8,141 nucleotides of DNA from Bacillota bacterium (GCA_022717655.1 JAIIAN010000138.1:1-8141); one strand, 5' to 3'; numbered from the stretch's first letter, positions 1 to 6,920 are shown. The notes: generated by a model not told the origin, from the letters alone. Made by a program: numbers and translations.

Positions 1-1
1 A

Positions 2-847
2 GAAATGATTGATTTAGCAGGTGAGGTTACAGGCCTTGATATGCCGGCACTGTTATTTGAAGAAAACGAAGAGTTAAATATTACGGAATATACACAGATT
101 GCAATGCTTAGCGTGGAGGTTGCAATTTTAAAAGCACTAGAAGCACAGGGGATAAAAGCAGATGTGACCGCTGGTTTAAGTCTGGGTGAATATGCAGCCT
201 GTGTCTGCGCTGGGGTCCTTTCAGAAAAAGATGCCTTTTTACTGGTCAGAAAAAGAGGAATTTTAATGCAGGAAGCAGTTCCAAGTGGTGGTGCAATGTC
301 TGCTGTGATGGGAACAGACGCTGGTCTGATTGAGGAAATCTGTGAAAAAACAGAAGGAATTGTATCAATTGCCAATTATAACTGCCCGGGACAGATTGTC
401 ATTACCGGAGAAAAGGAGGCGGTAGAAAGAGCGTCGGAAGCGTTAAAAGAAGCCGGAGCAAGAAGAATTGTTCCATTAAAAGTGTCCGGACCATTTCATT
501 CGGCAATGCTTGAAGAGGCAGGAGAAGCACTTGGAGAAGTATTAGATACAATAGAGGTAAAGAAACCGGAACTTCCTTATGTGACAAATGTGACTGCGCA
601 GTATGTGACAAAAGGCGAAGAAGTAAAACCACTGCTTATCAAACAGGTTTCTTCTTCTGTGAAATGGCAGCAGTGTGTAGAAGCAATGATTGCAGATGGA
701 GTCGATACCTTTGTGGAGATTGGACCTGGAAAAACCTTAAGTGGATTTATGAGAAAAATCAATCGGAATGTAACCGTGATGAACGTTCAGAATAAAGAGG
801 ATTTTGAAACAGTAGTAACTCGTTTGAAAGAAATGACAAATGATTGA
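2..847 (+). CDS. fabD: Malonyl-CoA:ACP S-malonyltransferase FabD, 5'-truncated by window edge
   Basis: Transfers the malonyl group from malonyl-CoA to the ACP phosphopantetheine in the cytosol, supplying the FAS II extender unit. The frame is open to the window edge, so the ATG at 5 is an internal Met and not the start. Counting from that Met, the nucleophile elbow GLSLG is at 57-61 (catalytic Ser59), the substrate-carboxylate Arg is R84 in RKRG, the catalytic His is H165 in GPFHSAML, and the conserved Gln is Q214. The spacings match E. coli FabD S92/R117/H201/Q250, which implies about 33 N-terminal residues are missing, including the usual FPGQG motif. EIGPGKTLSG (238-247) is the usual C-terminal signature. 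Oddity: the elbow reads GLSLG where E. coli has GHSLG. It ends in TGA and is followed by the longest gap in the operon. Identification is firm; only the start is out of view. Confidence 0.95.
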   Translation, partial: EMIDLAGEVTGLDMPALLFEENEELNITEYTQIAMLSVEVAILKALEAQGIKADVTAGLSLGEYAACVCAGVLSEKDAFLLVRKRGILMQEAVPSGGAMSAVMGTDAGLIEEICEKTEGIVSIANYNCPGQIVITGEKEAVERASEALKEAGARRIVPLKVSGPFHSAMLEEAGEALGEVLDTIEVKKPELPYVTNVTAQYVTKGEEVKPLLIKQVSSSVKWQQCVEAMIADGVDTFVEIGPGKTLSGFMRKINRNVTVMNVQNKEDFETVVTRLKEMTND

Positions 848-882
848 AATAAAATGAATGATTGAGACGAAATGAATCATTG
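829..882 (+). repeat. Imperfect 18-bp repeat, three copies, across the fabD stop codon
   Basis: Three head-to-tail 18-base units are visible at 829-846, 847-864 and 865-882, each ending in ATTG. Units two and three agree at 14 of 18 positions and units one and two at 12 of 18. The first unit holds the last codons of fabD (Met-Thr-Asn-Asp-stop). The later units reproduce this as tiny ATG-to-TGA frames, Met-Asn-Asp-stop at 854-865 and Met-Asn-His-stop at 872-883. A degenerate remnant, Met-Thr-stop, follows at 885-893. This looks like slippage or duplication of the gene end. A function is not shown, and the A-rich composition makes some of the similarity cheap. Confidence 0.5.
857..881. other. 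Small inverted repeat in the fabD-fabG gap
   Basis: AATGATT (857-863) and its exact reverse complement AATCATT (875-881) are separated by 11 bases. The arms are AT-only apart from one G/C pair and are not followed by a T-run, so this is not a Rho-independent terminator. It could be a weak hairpin in the transcript or a dyad for a regulator. It does not resemble the FapR or FabT consensus as I recall them. It may simply be a by-product of the 18-base repeat, in which one copy carries G and the next C. Confidence 0.3.
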
Positions 883-926
883 AAATGACATAAAACAAAC
901 GGATTTGAAATAAGAAAGGCAGAATC

Positions 927-1667
927 ATGTTAGAAGGAAAAATCGCATTAGTAACCGGCGCAGGAAGAGGAATCGGAAGAGCCGTAGCCTTAAAGCTTGC
1001 AGGGCAGGGGGCAGTGGTAGTTGTAAATTATAACGGTTCAAAAGAAAGAGCCGAAGAAGTCGTAAAAACCATTTTGGAAAATGGTGGAACGGCAAGTTCT
1101 TATCAGTGCAGTGTCAGTGATTTTGAAGCCTGCGAAAAAATGATAAAAGATGTGATTGCACAGTATGGACATTTGGATATTCTGGTCAATAATGCAGGAA
1201 TCACAAGAGACGGACTGATTATGAAAATGAAAGAAGAAGATTTTGATGCAGTCATCGAGACGAATTTAAAAGGAACATTTAACACCATCCGCCACACGAC
1301 GAGATGGATGTTGAAACAAAAAGGCGGAAAAATCATCAATATTTCTTCGGTATCCGGAATCCTTGGAAATGCGGGACAGGCAAATTATTCAGCAAGCAAA
1401 GCGGGTGTGATTGGTCTGACTAAGACAATGGCAAGGGAACTTGCAAGCCGTGGAATTACCGTTAATGCCGTCGCTCCAGGATTTGTGGAGACGGATATGA
1501 CTGAGGTATTACCGGAGGCTGTGAAAGAAAATTCCTGTAAACAGATTCCGCTTGGAAGATTTGGAAAACCGGAAGAAATTGCAAATGCAGTTGCATTTTT
1601 GGCATCAGAAGAAGCAGATTATATCACAGGTCAGGTCATCAGTGTGGATGGCGGAATGAGCATGTAG
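927..1667 (+). CDS. fabG: 3-oxoacyl-ACP reductase FabG
   Basis: NADPH-dependent reduction of 3-ketoacyl-ACP to 3-hydroxyacyl-ACP, the first reductive step of each FAS II cycle; cytosolic. A 246-residue classical short-chain dehydrogenase, the normal FabG length. The Rossmann cofactor motif TGAGRGIG is at 10-17, NNAG at 88-91, and the active-site Asn is N113 in TNLKG. The catalytic triad is Ser141 (in NISSVSG), Tyr154 and Lys158 (YSASK); the 13- and 17-residue spacing is that of E. coli FabG S138/Y151/K155. The C-terminus YITGQVISVDGGMSM is FabG-like. The start is set by a good ribosome site, AAGAAAGG at 912-919, seven bases before the ATG, and by the canonical MLEGKIALVTG opening. It follows fabD after 79 bp and leads fabF by 9 bp. 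Operon context separates it from the many other SDR enzymes. Confidence 0.96.
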   Translation: MLEGKIALVTGAGRGIGRAVALKLAGQGAVVVVNYNGSKERAEEVVKTILENGGTASSYQCSVSDFEACEKMIKDVIAQYGHLDILVNNAGITRDGLIMKMKEEDFDAVIETNLKGTFNTIRHTTRWMLKQKGGKIINISSVSGILGNAGQANYSASKAGVIGLTKTMARELASRGITVNAVAPGFVETDMTEVLPEAVKENSCKQIPLGRFGKPEEIANAVAFLASEEADYITGQVISVDGGMSM

Positions 1668-1671
1668 GAGG
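1665..1671 (+). promoter_or_regulatory. fabF ribosome binding site overlapping the fabG stop
   Basis: TAGGAGG: the fabG TAG stop supplies the first bases of a near-perfect Shine-Dalgarno sequence, five bases before the fabF ATG at 1677. A ribosome ending fabG sits on the fabF initiation region, which suggests translational coupling. Confidence 0.85.
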
Positions 1672-1676
1672 ACGTT

Positions 1677-2912
1677 ATGAGACGAGTAGTAATAACAGGA
1701 ATGGGAGCAATTACACCACTGGGATTAAATGTGGAAGAGTTTTGGAACGGATTAAAAGAAGGCAGACATGGATTTGGAGAAATTACCCGTTTTGATGCCT
1801 CTGAATATAAAGCTCATCTTGCCGGTGAAGTAAAAGGGTTTATTGGAAAAGAATTTATGGATGCAAAGGCAGCAAAAAGAATGGAGCTGTTTTGCCAGTA
1901 TGCCGTGGCAGCGACAAAAGAAGCCATTGAAGATGCAGGCCTTGATATGGAAAAAGAGGATGCTTACCGTGTGGGCTGTTCGGTTGGTTCAGGAATTGGA
2001 AGCCTTCAGGCAATGGAGCGGGAACATACCAGATTATTAGAAAAAGGACCAAACAGAATCAATCCGTTGTTAGTGCCAATGATGATTTCCAACATGGCAG
2101 CAGGAAACGTCTCCATTCAGTTTGGGTTAAAAGGAAAGAGCTTAAATGTCGTAACTGCCTGTGCGACCGGAACAAACTGTATCGGTGAAGCTTACCGCAG
2201 TATTCAGTTTGGGGATGCAGATGTCATGGTAGCAGGTGGAACAGAAGCTGCAATCAGTCCGATTGGAATTGGTGGATTTGCGGCGCTGACTGCACTTTCA
2301 AAATCCACAAATCCAGACCGTTGTTCGATTCCGTTTGATAAAGAACGTGATGGATTTGTAATGGGAGAAGGTGCTGGAATTGTTGTACTGGAAGAATTGG
2401 AACATGCAAAAAAACGTGGCGCAAAGATTTTAGCAGAAATTGTGGGATATGGCGCAACCAGTGATGCCTATCACATTACTTCTCCGGCAGAAGATGGAGA
2501 AGGTGCTGCAAATGCAATGGCAAATGCAATCAAGGAAGCGAAAATTCAGCCGGAAGAGGTTACTTATATCAATGCACATGGAACAAGTACTCATCATAAT
2601 GACTTATTTGAGACAAGAGCAATTAAAAAATTGTTTGGGGAACATGCATACAAGATGAAAATCAATTCCACCAAATCCATGATTGGACATCTTTTAGGTG
2701 CAGCAGGTGCAGTGGAAGTGATTGCCTGTGTAAAACAGATGGAAAACAATTATGTACATACAACAGCAGGTTATCAGGTAAAGGATGAAGAATGTGATTT
2801 GGATTATGCAGCCGGAAGCGGAGTAGAAATGGAGATTCCTTATGCGCTTACCAATTCTCTTGGATTTGGCGGACATAATGCCAGTCTATTGCTTAAGAAA
2901 TGGAATGACTAG
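1677..2912 (+). CDS. fabF: 3-oxoacyl-ACP synthase II FabF (KAS II)
   Basis: Decarboxylative Claisen condensation of malonyl-ACP with acyl-ACP, the elongation step; a cytosolic thiolase-fold enzyme, dimeric in known homologues. Its 411 residues match KAS II (E. coli 412-413). The nucleophile is Cys162 in VVTACATGTN, the catalytic histidines are His301 (NAHGTST) and His338 (SMIGH), and Lys333 in STKSMIGH is the conserved lysine; all align with E. coli C163/H303/H340/K335. The acyl-pocket gate residues Ile107 (GSGIGSL) and Phe397 (GFGGH) are present. The Cys-His-His triad and length distinguish it from FabH (Cys-His-Asn). The sequence after HGTST is HHND where E. coli has PAGD. The start is supported by the overlapping Shine-Dalgarno sequence. 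No second KAS I/FabB is seen, so FabF may carry elongation alone, as in most Firmicutes. Confidence 0.97.
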   Translation: MRRVVITGMGAITPLGLNVEEFWNGLKEGRHGFGEITRFDASEYKAHLAGEVKGFIGKEFMDAKAAKRMELFCQYAVAATKEAIEDAGLDMEKEDAYRVGCSVGSGIGSLQAMEREHTRLLEKGPNRINPLLVPMMISNMAAGNVSIQFGLKGKSLNVVTACATGTNCIGEAYRSIQFGDADVMVAGGTEAAISPIGIGGFAALTALSKSTNPDRCSIPFDKERDGFVMGEGAGIVVLEELEHAKKRGAKILAEIVGYGATSDAYHITSPAEDGEGAANAMANAIKEAKIQPEEVTYINAHGTSTHHNDLFETRAIKKLFGEHAYKMKINSTKSMIGHLLGAAGAVEVIACVKQMENNYVHTTAGYQVKDEECDLDYAAGSGVEMEIPYALTNSLGFGGHNASLLLKKWND

Positions 2913-2916
2913 GAGG
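2910..2916 (+). promoter_or_regulatory. accB ribosome binding site overlapping the fabF stop
   Basis: TAGGAGG, containing the fabF TAG stop, lies nine bases before the accB ATG at 2926. It has the same stop-in-Shine-Dalgarno design as the preceding junction. Confidence 0.85.
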
Positions 2917-2925
2917 TAGCTTAAA

Positions 2926-3372
2926 ATGGAATTTGAAAAAATGATTGAATTGATAAAAACAGTCAGCGATTCCAGTCTGACACAGTTTCAGATTGAGCAG
3001 GATGGATTTAAACTTTCTATGAAAACAGATAAGCAGGCGAAAGTTGTTGTGCAGGCGCAAAAAGACATGCCACAGGAAATTCAGATAACAGAGACTGCTT
3101 CAAATCCGGCAGAGCCAAAAGAAATCAAAAAAGCAGAGGGAAATGTGATAAAATCTCCACTAGTCGGAACGTTTTACAGTGCTTCTTCACCGGATTCTGC
3201 TCCATTTGTAAAAGTGGGAGATACGGTTAAAAAAGGTCAGGTACTTGGTATCGTAGAAGCAATGAAACTTATGAATGAAATCGAATCTGAATTTGACGGA
3301 GTTGTAAAAGAAATTCAGATTGAAAATGAACAGGTTGTAGAATATGGACAGCCATTATTTGTAATTGGTTAG
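2926..3372 (+). CDS. accB: Biotin carboxyl carrier protein of acetyl-CoA carboxylase (BCCP)
   Basis: Carries CO2 on a covalently bound biotin between AccC and the carboxyltransferase. The biotin attachment motif EAMKLMNEIE is at 111-120 with Lys114 as the biotinylated residue. The biotinyl/lipoyl-type domain runs from about 73 to 148 and includes the 'thumb' SPDSAPFVKVGD (88-99) typical of acetyl-CoA carboxylase BCCPs, which separates it from lipoyl domains and most other biotin carriers. Residues 1-35 form the usual helical N-terminal segment (IELIKTVSDSSLTQF). A charged linker (about 36-72) is rich in Lys, Gln and Glu rather than the Ala/Pro-rich kind of E. coli. 148 residues is normal. It needs a biotin protein ligase, which is not in the window. 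It sits between fabF and fabZ, the standard Firmicutes placement. Confidence 0.96.
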   Translation: MEFEKMIELIKTVSDSSLTQFQIEQDGFKLSMKTDKQAKVVVQAQKDMPQEIQITETASNPAEPKEIKKAEGNVIKSPLVGTFYSASSPDSAPFVKVGDTVKKGQVLGIVEAMKLMNEIESEFDGVVKEIQIENEQVVEYGQPLFVIG

Positions 3373-3376
3373 GAGA
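3370..3376 (+). promoter_or_regulatory. fabZ ribosome binding site overlapping the accB stop
   Basis: TAGGAGA, containing the accB TAG stop, lies seven bases before the fabZ ATG at 3384. It is the third consecutive junction of this design. Confidence 0.8.
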
Positions 3377-3383
3377 AAATCAG

Positions 3384-3812
3384 ATGAAGCTTACAACAAA
3401 AGAAATTATGGAAATTATTCCTCACAGACAGCCATTTTTATTAATTGATACGATTGAAGAATTAGAGCCGGGCGTACGTGCAGTGGGAAGAAAATGTGTC
3501 AGCTACAATGAGCCGTATTTTGCAGGTCATTTTCCACAGGAGCCGGTGATGCCAGGAGTTCTGCAGATTGAAGCACTTGCGCAGGTTGGAGCTGTTGCAA
3601 TCTTAAGCAAGCCGGAAAATAAAGGAAAGACGGCTTATTTTGGCGCAATTAACAATGCAAAATTTAAGACGAAAGTCGTTCCGGGTGATGTGCTGACCTT
3701 AGAGTTAGAAATCATTAAGGAAAAAGGACCGATTGGTGTAGGAAAAGCGGTTGCAAGAAATCAGGAGGGCAAGATTACTGTCTCGGCAGAACTGACATTT
3801 GCAATCGGATAG
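3384..3812 (+). CDS. fabZ: 3-hydroxyacyl-ACP dehydratase FabZ
   Basis: Dehydrates 3-hydroxyacyl-ACP to trans-2-enoyl-ACP; a cytosolic hot-dog-fold enzyme. 142 residues, the usual FabZ size and shorter than FabA. The opening IPHRQPFLLID (12-22) and the active-site segment YFAGHFPQEPVMPGV (45-59) are classic. The catalytic pair is His49 and Glu63 (QIEALAQ), 14 residues apart as in E. coli FabZ H54/E68. It lies between accB and accC, the common Firmicutes arrangement. Some Firmicutes have FabZ-like enzymes (FabN) that also isomerise trans-2 to cis-3 enoyl-ACP to start unsaturated chains. The residues visible here do not allow me to decide that, so plain FabZ is the conservative call. The start is supported by a Shine-Dalgarno sequence overlapping the accB stop. 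Confidence 0.95.
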   Translation: MKLTTKEIMEIIPHRQPFLLIDTIEELEPGVRAVGRKCVSYNEPYFAGHFPQEPVMPGVLQIEALAQVGAVAILSKPENKGKTAYFGAINNAKFKTKVVPGDVLTLELEIIKEKGPIGVGKAVARNQEGKITVSAELTFAIG

Positions 3813-3815
3813 GAG
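3810..3815 (+). promoter_or_regulatory. accC ribosome binding site overlapping the fabZ stop
   Basis: TAGGAG, containing the fabZ TAG stop, lies nine bases before the accC ATG at 3825. It is the fourth consecutive stop-in-Shine-Dalgarno junction. Confidence 0.8.
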
Positions 3816-3824
3816 TGTGAAAAA

Positions 3825-5165
3825 ATGTTTCATAAAATATTAATTGCAAATCGTGGAGAGATTGCAGTCCGTATTATCAGAGCGTGTCGTGAGATGGGGA
3901 TTAAGACGGTTGCTGTTTATTCCGAAGCAGACAAAGATGCTCTTCATGCCCAGCTTGCAGATGAAGCAGTCTGCATCGGACCGGCTTCGGCGTCTGAAAG
4001 TTATCTAAATATGGAACGAATTTTAAGTGCGACAGTGGCAACGAAAGCAGAAGCAATTCATCCGGGCTTTGGATTTCTTTCAGAAAACAGCAAGTTTGTC
4101 CGAATGTGTGAAAAATGCAATGTGGCATTTATCGGTCCATCCGCAGATGTGATTGATAAAATGGGAAATAAATCGCAGGCAAGAAAGACGATGCAGGAGG
4201 CAGGAGTACCAGTCGTTCCAGGCACAAAAGAGCCGGTTTATAATGCAAAAGAAGCGTTAGAAGAAGCAAAAAAAATCGGATTTCCGATTATGATTAAAGC
4301 ATCTTCAGGTGGTGGTGGAAAAGGAATGAGAGTTTCTGAGAATGTGGAAGATTTTGAAGAAAATTTTAACACTGCACAAAGAGAATCCATTAGTTCCTTT
4401 GCAGATGACACGATGTATTTAGAACGCTATGTGGGACGTCCACGCCATGTGGAAGTTCAGGTTTTAGGAGATAAATTTGGAACAGTGGTTCAGCTTGGAG
4501 AGCGTGACTGCTCGATTCAGAGACGCCACCAAAAAATGATAGAAGAGTCTCCATGCTGTGCAATTAGTAAAGAAACCCGAGAGAAAATGGGAGAAACTGC
4601 TGTTCGTGCAGCTAAGGCGGTCGGATATGGGAGCGCCGGAACGATTGAATTTTTACTTTCAGAAACCGGAGAATTTTTCTTTATGGAAATGAATACCCGT
4701 ATTCAGGTGGAACATCCGGTGACGGAATTTGTTTCAGGCGTGGATTTAATTAAAGAACAGATTCGCATTTCGGCAGGGCTTCCAATTTCGGTCAAGCAGG
4801 AAGAAATTCAGGTAAGAGGACATGCGATTGAATGTCGAATCAATGCAGAAAATCCGAAGAAGAATTTCATGCCGTGTCCAGGAAAGATTGAAAATCTCTA
4901 TCTTCCAGGAGGAAATGGAGTCAGAATTGATACCGCAGTCTACAGTGGTTATCAGATTCCGCCAAACTATGATTCGATGATTATGAAAGTCATTGTGTAT
5001 GACAAAGACAGGGAATCAGCAATTGCAAAGATGCGAAGCACCCTTGGAGAAGTCATCATTGAGGGAGTTCAGACGAATCTGGATTTTCAATATGATATTT
5101 TAAATCAGAAAGATTTCTTAGAAGGAAACGTAACCACGCATTTTATTGAAGAGCATTATGAGTAG
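3825..5165 (+). CDS. accC: Biotin carboxylase subunit of acetyl-CoA carboxylase
   Basis: ATP- and bicarbonate-dependent carboxylation of the biotin on AccB. 446 residues, against 449 in E. coli, with an ATP-grasp core. In order: N-terminal domain starting ILIANRGEIAVRIIRA (5-20), HPGFGFLSEN (79-88), ATP-binding Lys116 and Lys158, the flexible glycine-rich loop SSGGGGKGM (160-168), GERDCSIQRRHQK (225-237), metal and catalytic segment MEMNTRIQVEHPVTE (287-301) with Glu275, Glu288, Asn290, Arg292 and Glu296, and Arg338 in AIECRINAE. All key residues align with E. coli AccC numbering to within one or two positions. There is no C-terminal biotinyl or carboxyltransferase domain, so it is a stand-alone AccC and not pyruvate or propionyl-CoA carboxylase. 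It ends in TAG directly followed by an in-frame TAA, a double stop. Confidence 0.97.
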   Translation: MFHKILIANRGEIAVRIIRACREMGIKTVAVYSEADKDALHAQLADEAVCIGPASASESYLNMERILSATVATKAEAIHPGFGFLSENSKFVRMCEKCNVAFIGPSADVIDKMGNKSQARKTMQEAGVPVVPGTKEPVYNAKEALEEAKKIGFPIMIKASSGGGGKGMRVSENVEDFEENFNTAQRESISSFADDTMYLERYVGRPRHVEVQVLGDKFGTVVQLGERDCSIQRRHQKMIEESPCCAISKETREKMGETAVRAAKAVGYGSAGTIEFLLSETGEFFFMEMNTRIQVEHPVTEFVSGVDLIKEQIRISAGLPISVKQEEIQVRGHAIECRINAENPKKNFMPCPGKIENLYLPGGNGVRIDTAVYSGYQIPPNYDSMIMKVIVYDKDRESAIAKMRSTLGEVIIEGVQTNLDFQYDILNQKDFLEGNVTTHFIEEHYE

Positions 5166-5172
5166 TAAGGAG
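5166..5172 (+). promoter_or_regulatory. accDA ribosome binding site just after the accC stop
   Basis: TAAGGAG, whose TAA is an in-frame second stop after the accC TAG (5163-5165), lies eight bases before the accDA ATG at 5181. It supports that start. Confidence 0.8.
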
Positions 5173-5180
5173 CAGACGAG

Positions 5181-6920
5181 ATGTCCAGATTGAAGGATTT
5201 ATTTAAAAAAGCGACAAATGAATCAGCAGAAGCAGAAACAGAAGAAATAAATGAAGCCCAGTTTGGTCCGTCTGTACCAGAAGGCCTGTGGGTAAAATGT
5301 CCAAAATGCGGAGAACTGCTTTATAAAGAAGATGTAGTAAAAAACAGCTATGTCTGCCCGAAATGTCAGGGCTATTTTAGAATGAAAGCAAAGACGCGAA
5401 TCCGCATGATTGCAGATAAAGGAAGTTTTAAAGAGTGGAGCACGGATATTGAGACAAAAAACTTTTTAAATTATCCGAATTATGAAGAAAAGATTGCCGA
5501 AGTGCAGGAAAAGACCCACTTAGAAGAAGCGGTTAAAATCGGCGAAGCCCAGATTGATAAGACAAGAGTCGTGCTTGGAGTCTGTGATGCCCGCTTTTTA
5601 ATGGGAAGCATGGGATATGTGGTAGGAGAGAAAATTACCCGTGCATTTGAACGTGCGACAGAAGAAAAACTACCGGTGATTTTATTTTGCTGTTCGGGCG
5701 GAGCCAGGATGCAGGAGGGAATTGTTTCCTTAATGCAGATGGCAAAGACTTCGTCGGCAATCAAAGCACACAGCAAAGCCGGACTTCTCTATATTCCGGT
5801 GCTGACAGACCCGACAACCGGAGGTGTGACTGCAAGTTTTGCAATGCTTGGAGATATTATCCTGGCAGAACCTGGAGCATTGATTGGATTTGCAGGACCG
5901 AGAGTCATCGCACAGACAATCGGACAAAAACTTCCGGAAGGATTTCAGCGTTCTGAATTTTTATTGGAACATGGAATGATTGACGGTATTGTAAAACGAA
6001 ATGATTTACGAATGACGTTATCGGGTCTTGTAAAATTACATGAGAGAAATGCGGGATACTGTCAGTTTAATAAAATTTGTTTTCAAGTGGAACAGGAACA
6101 GAAAACGGAAACAAAGAAACGAAGAACCAGAAAAAAAGAGCTGACTGCGTGGGAGCGGGTAGAGACTGCCCGAGATTCCAAAAGACCAACCAGTCTGGAT
6201 TATATTACAAAGATATTTGATACCTTTATGGAATTACATGGGGACCGTGCATTTCGAGATGATGGAGCAATGATTGGTGGACTTGCACTTTTAGATGGTC
6301 AGCCGGTTACAGTGATTGGAGTGCAAAAAGGCCGTAATACAAAGGATAATATTACGAGAAATTTTGGCATGCCGTCTCCGGAAGGATATCGAAAAGCGCT
6401 TCGCCTGATGAAACAAGCAGAAAAATTTAATCGTCCGATTATCAATTTTATTGATACTCCTGGAGCATTTTGCGGAATCGAAGCAGAAGAACGAGGACAG
6501 GGAGAAGCGATTGCGAGAAACTTAATGGAAATGTCGGATTTAAAAGTTCCGGTTTTAAGTATTGTAATCGGAGAAGGCGGAAGCGGAGGTGCGCTTGCCA
6601 TCGGTGTTGGAAATGAAGTCTGGATGATGGAAAACGCCACCTATTCGATTTTATCACCGGAAGGATTTGCTTCTATTTTGTGGAAAGACAGCAAAAAAGC
6701 CAAAGAAGCGGCGGAAATCATGAAGATTACAGCGAAAGATTTAAAAGAATTGGGCATGATTGAAAGGATAATCGAAGAACCGTATCCGGCATGCGAAGAA
6801 AACTTAGAAGAAATTTCCGGAAAAATGAAAACAGAAATGCGGGAGTTTCTTCAGAGAATGGATAAAAAAAGCAGAGAGCAGTTAGCGTTACAGCGTTATG
6901 AGCGTTTCCGTAAGATGTAA
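5181..6920 (+). CDS. accDA: Fused acetyl-CoA carboxylase carboxyltransferase, beta (AccD) + alpha (AccA) in one chain
   Basis: Moves the carboxyl group from carboxybiotin to acetyl-CoA, giving malonyl-CoA. One 579-residue frame replaces the usual separate accD and accA. The AccD half (about 1-295) has the four-cysteine zinc ribbon CPKC (40-43) and CPKC (59-62), then crotonase-fold motifs SGGARMQEG (172-180) and PTTGGVTASFAMLGD (211-225). A basic, charged linker (about 303-320, KKRRTRKK) follows. The AccA half (about 321-579) has LHGDRAFRDDGA (352-363), IDTPGAFCG (424-432), AEERGQGEAIARN (435-447), GEGGSGGALAIG (464-475) and SPEGFASILWKD (492-503). It is the short AccA type, ending RYERFRKM, lacking the longer N-terminal part of E. 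coli AccA. No in-frame ATG with a convincing ribosome site is seen near the linker, so one polypeptide is expected. Oddity: FC at 430-431 where E. coli AccA has YP. Such fusions are known in some Lachnospiraceae, as I recall. Confidence 0.95.
   Translation: MSRLKDLFKKATNESAEAETEEINEAQFGPSVPEGLWVKCPKCGELLYKEDVVKNSYVCPKCQGYFRMKAKTRIRMIADKGSFKEWSTDIETKNFLNYPNYEEKIAEVQEKTHLEEAVKIGEAQIDKTRVVLGVCDARFLMGSMGYVVGEKITRAFERATEEKLPVILFCCSGGARMQEGIVSLMQMAKTSSAIKAHSKAGLLYIPVLTDPTTGGVTASFAMLGDIILAEPGALIGFAGPRVIAQTIGQKLPEGFQRSEFLLEHGMIDGIVKRNDLRMTLSGLVKLHERNAGYCQFNKICFQVEQEQKTETKKRRTRKKELTAWERVETARDSKRPTSLDYITKIFDTFMELHGDRAFRDDGAMIGGLALLDGQPVTVIGVQKGRNTKDNITRNFGMPSPEGYRKALRLMKQAEKFNRPIINFIDTPGAFCGIEAEERGQGEAIARNLMEMSDLKVPVLSIVIGEGGSGGALAIGVGNEVWMMENATYSILSPEGFASILWKDSKKAKEAAEIMKITAKDLKELGMIERIIEEPYPACEENLEEISGKMKTEMREFLQRMDKKSREQLALQRYERFRKM

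Noticed and set aside
402..632. Antisense open frames inside fabD, accC, accDA and other genes (for example 402-632, 5480-5776, 6299-6640 on the minus strand)
   Set aside because: They lie fully within strongly conserved coding regions, have low-complexity Leu/Ser/Phe-rich translations, lack ribosome sites and match no family I recognise.
857..881. Rho-independent terminator between fabD and fabG
   Set aside because: The 7-bp arms are nearly all A/T and no T-run follows; downstream genes belong to the same pathway.
862..912. Promoter in the fabD-fabG gap using TTGAGA (862-867) or TTGAAA (880-885) as -35
   Set aside because: No -10-like hexamer at 16-18 bases spacing; the best matches are 20 or more bases away and keep only about four of six positions.
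5687..5956. Plus-strand 89-codon frame overlapping accDA in another frame
   Set aside because: A shadow of the conserved AccD core; no ribosome site and no recognisable protein features.
6090..6240. Internal start that would release a separate AccA subunit from the fused gene
   Set aside because: No in-frame ATG with a Shine-Dalgarno sequence near the linker; the first nearby in-frame Met (residue 350) is already inside the AccA domain.
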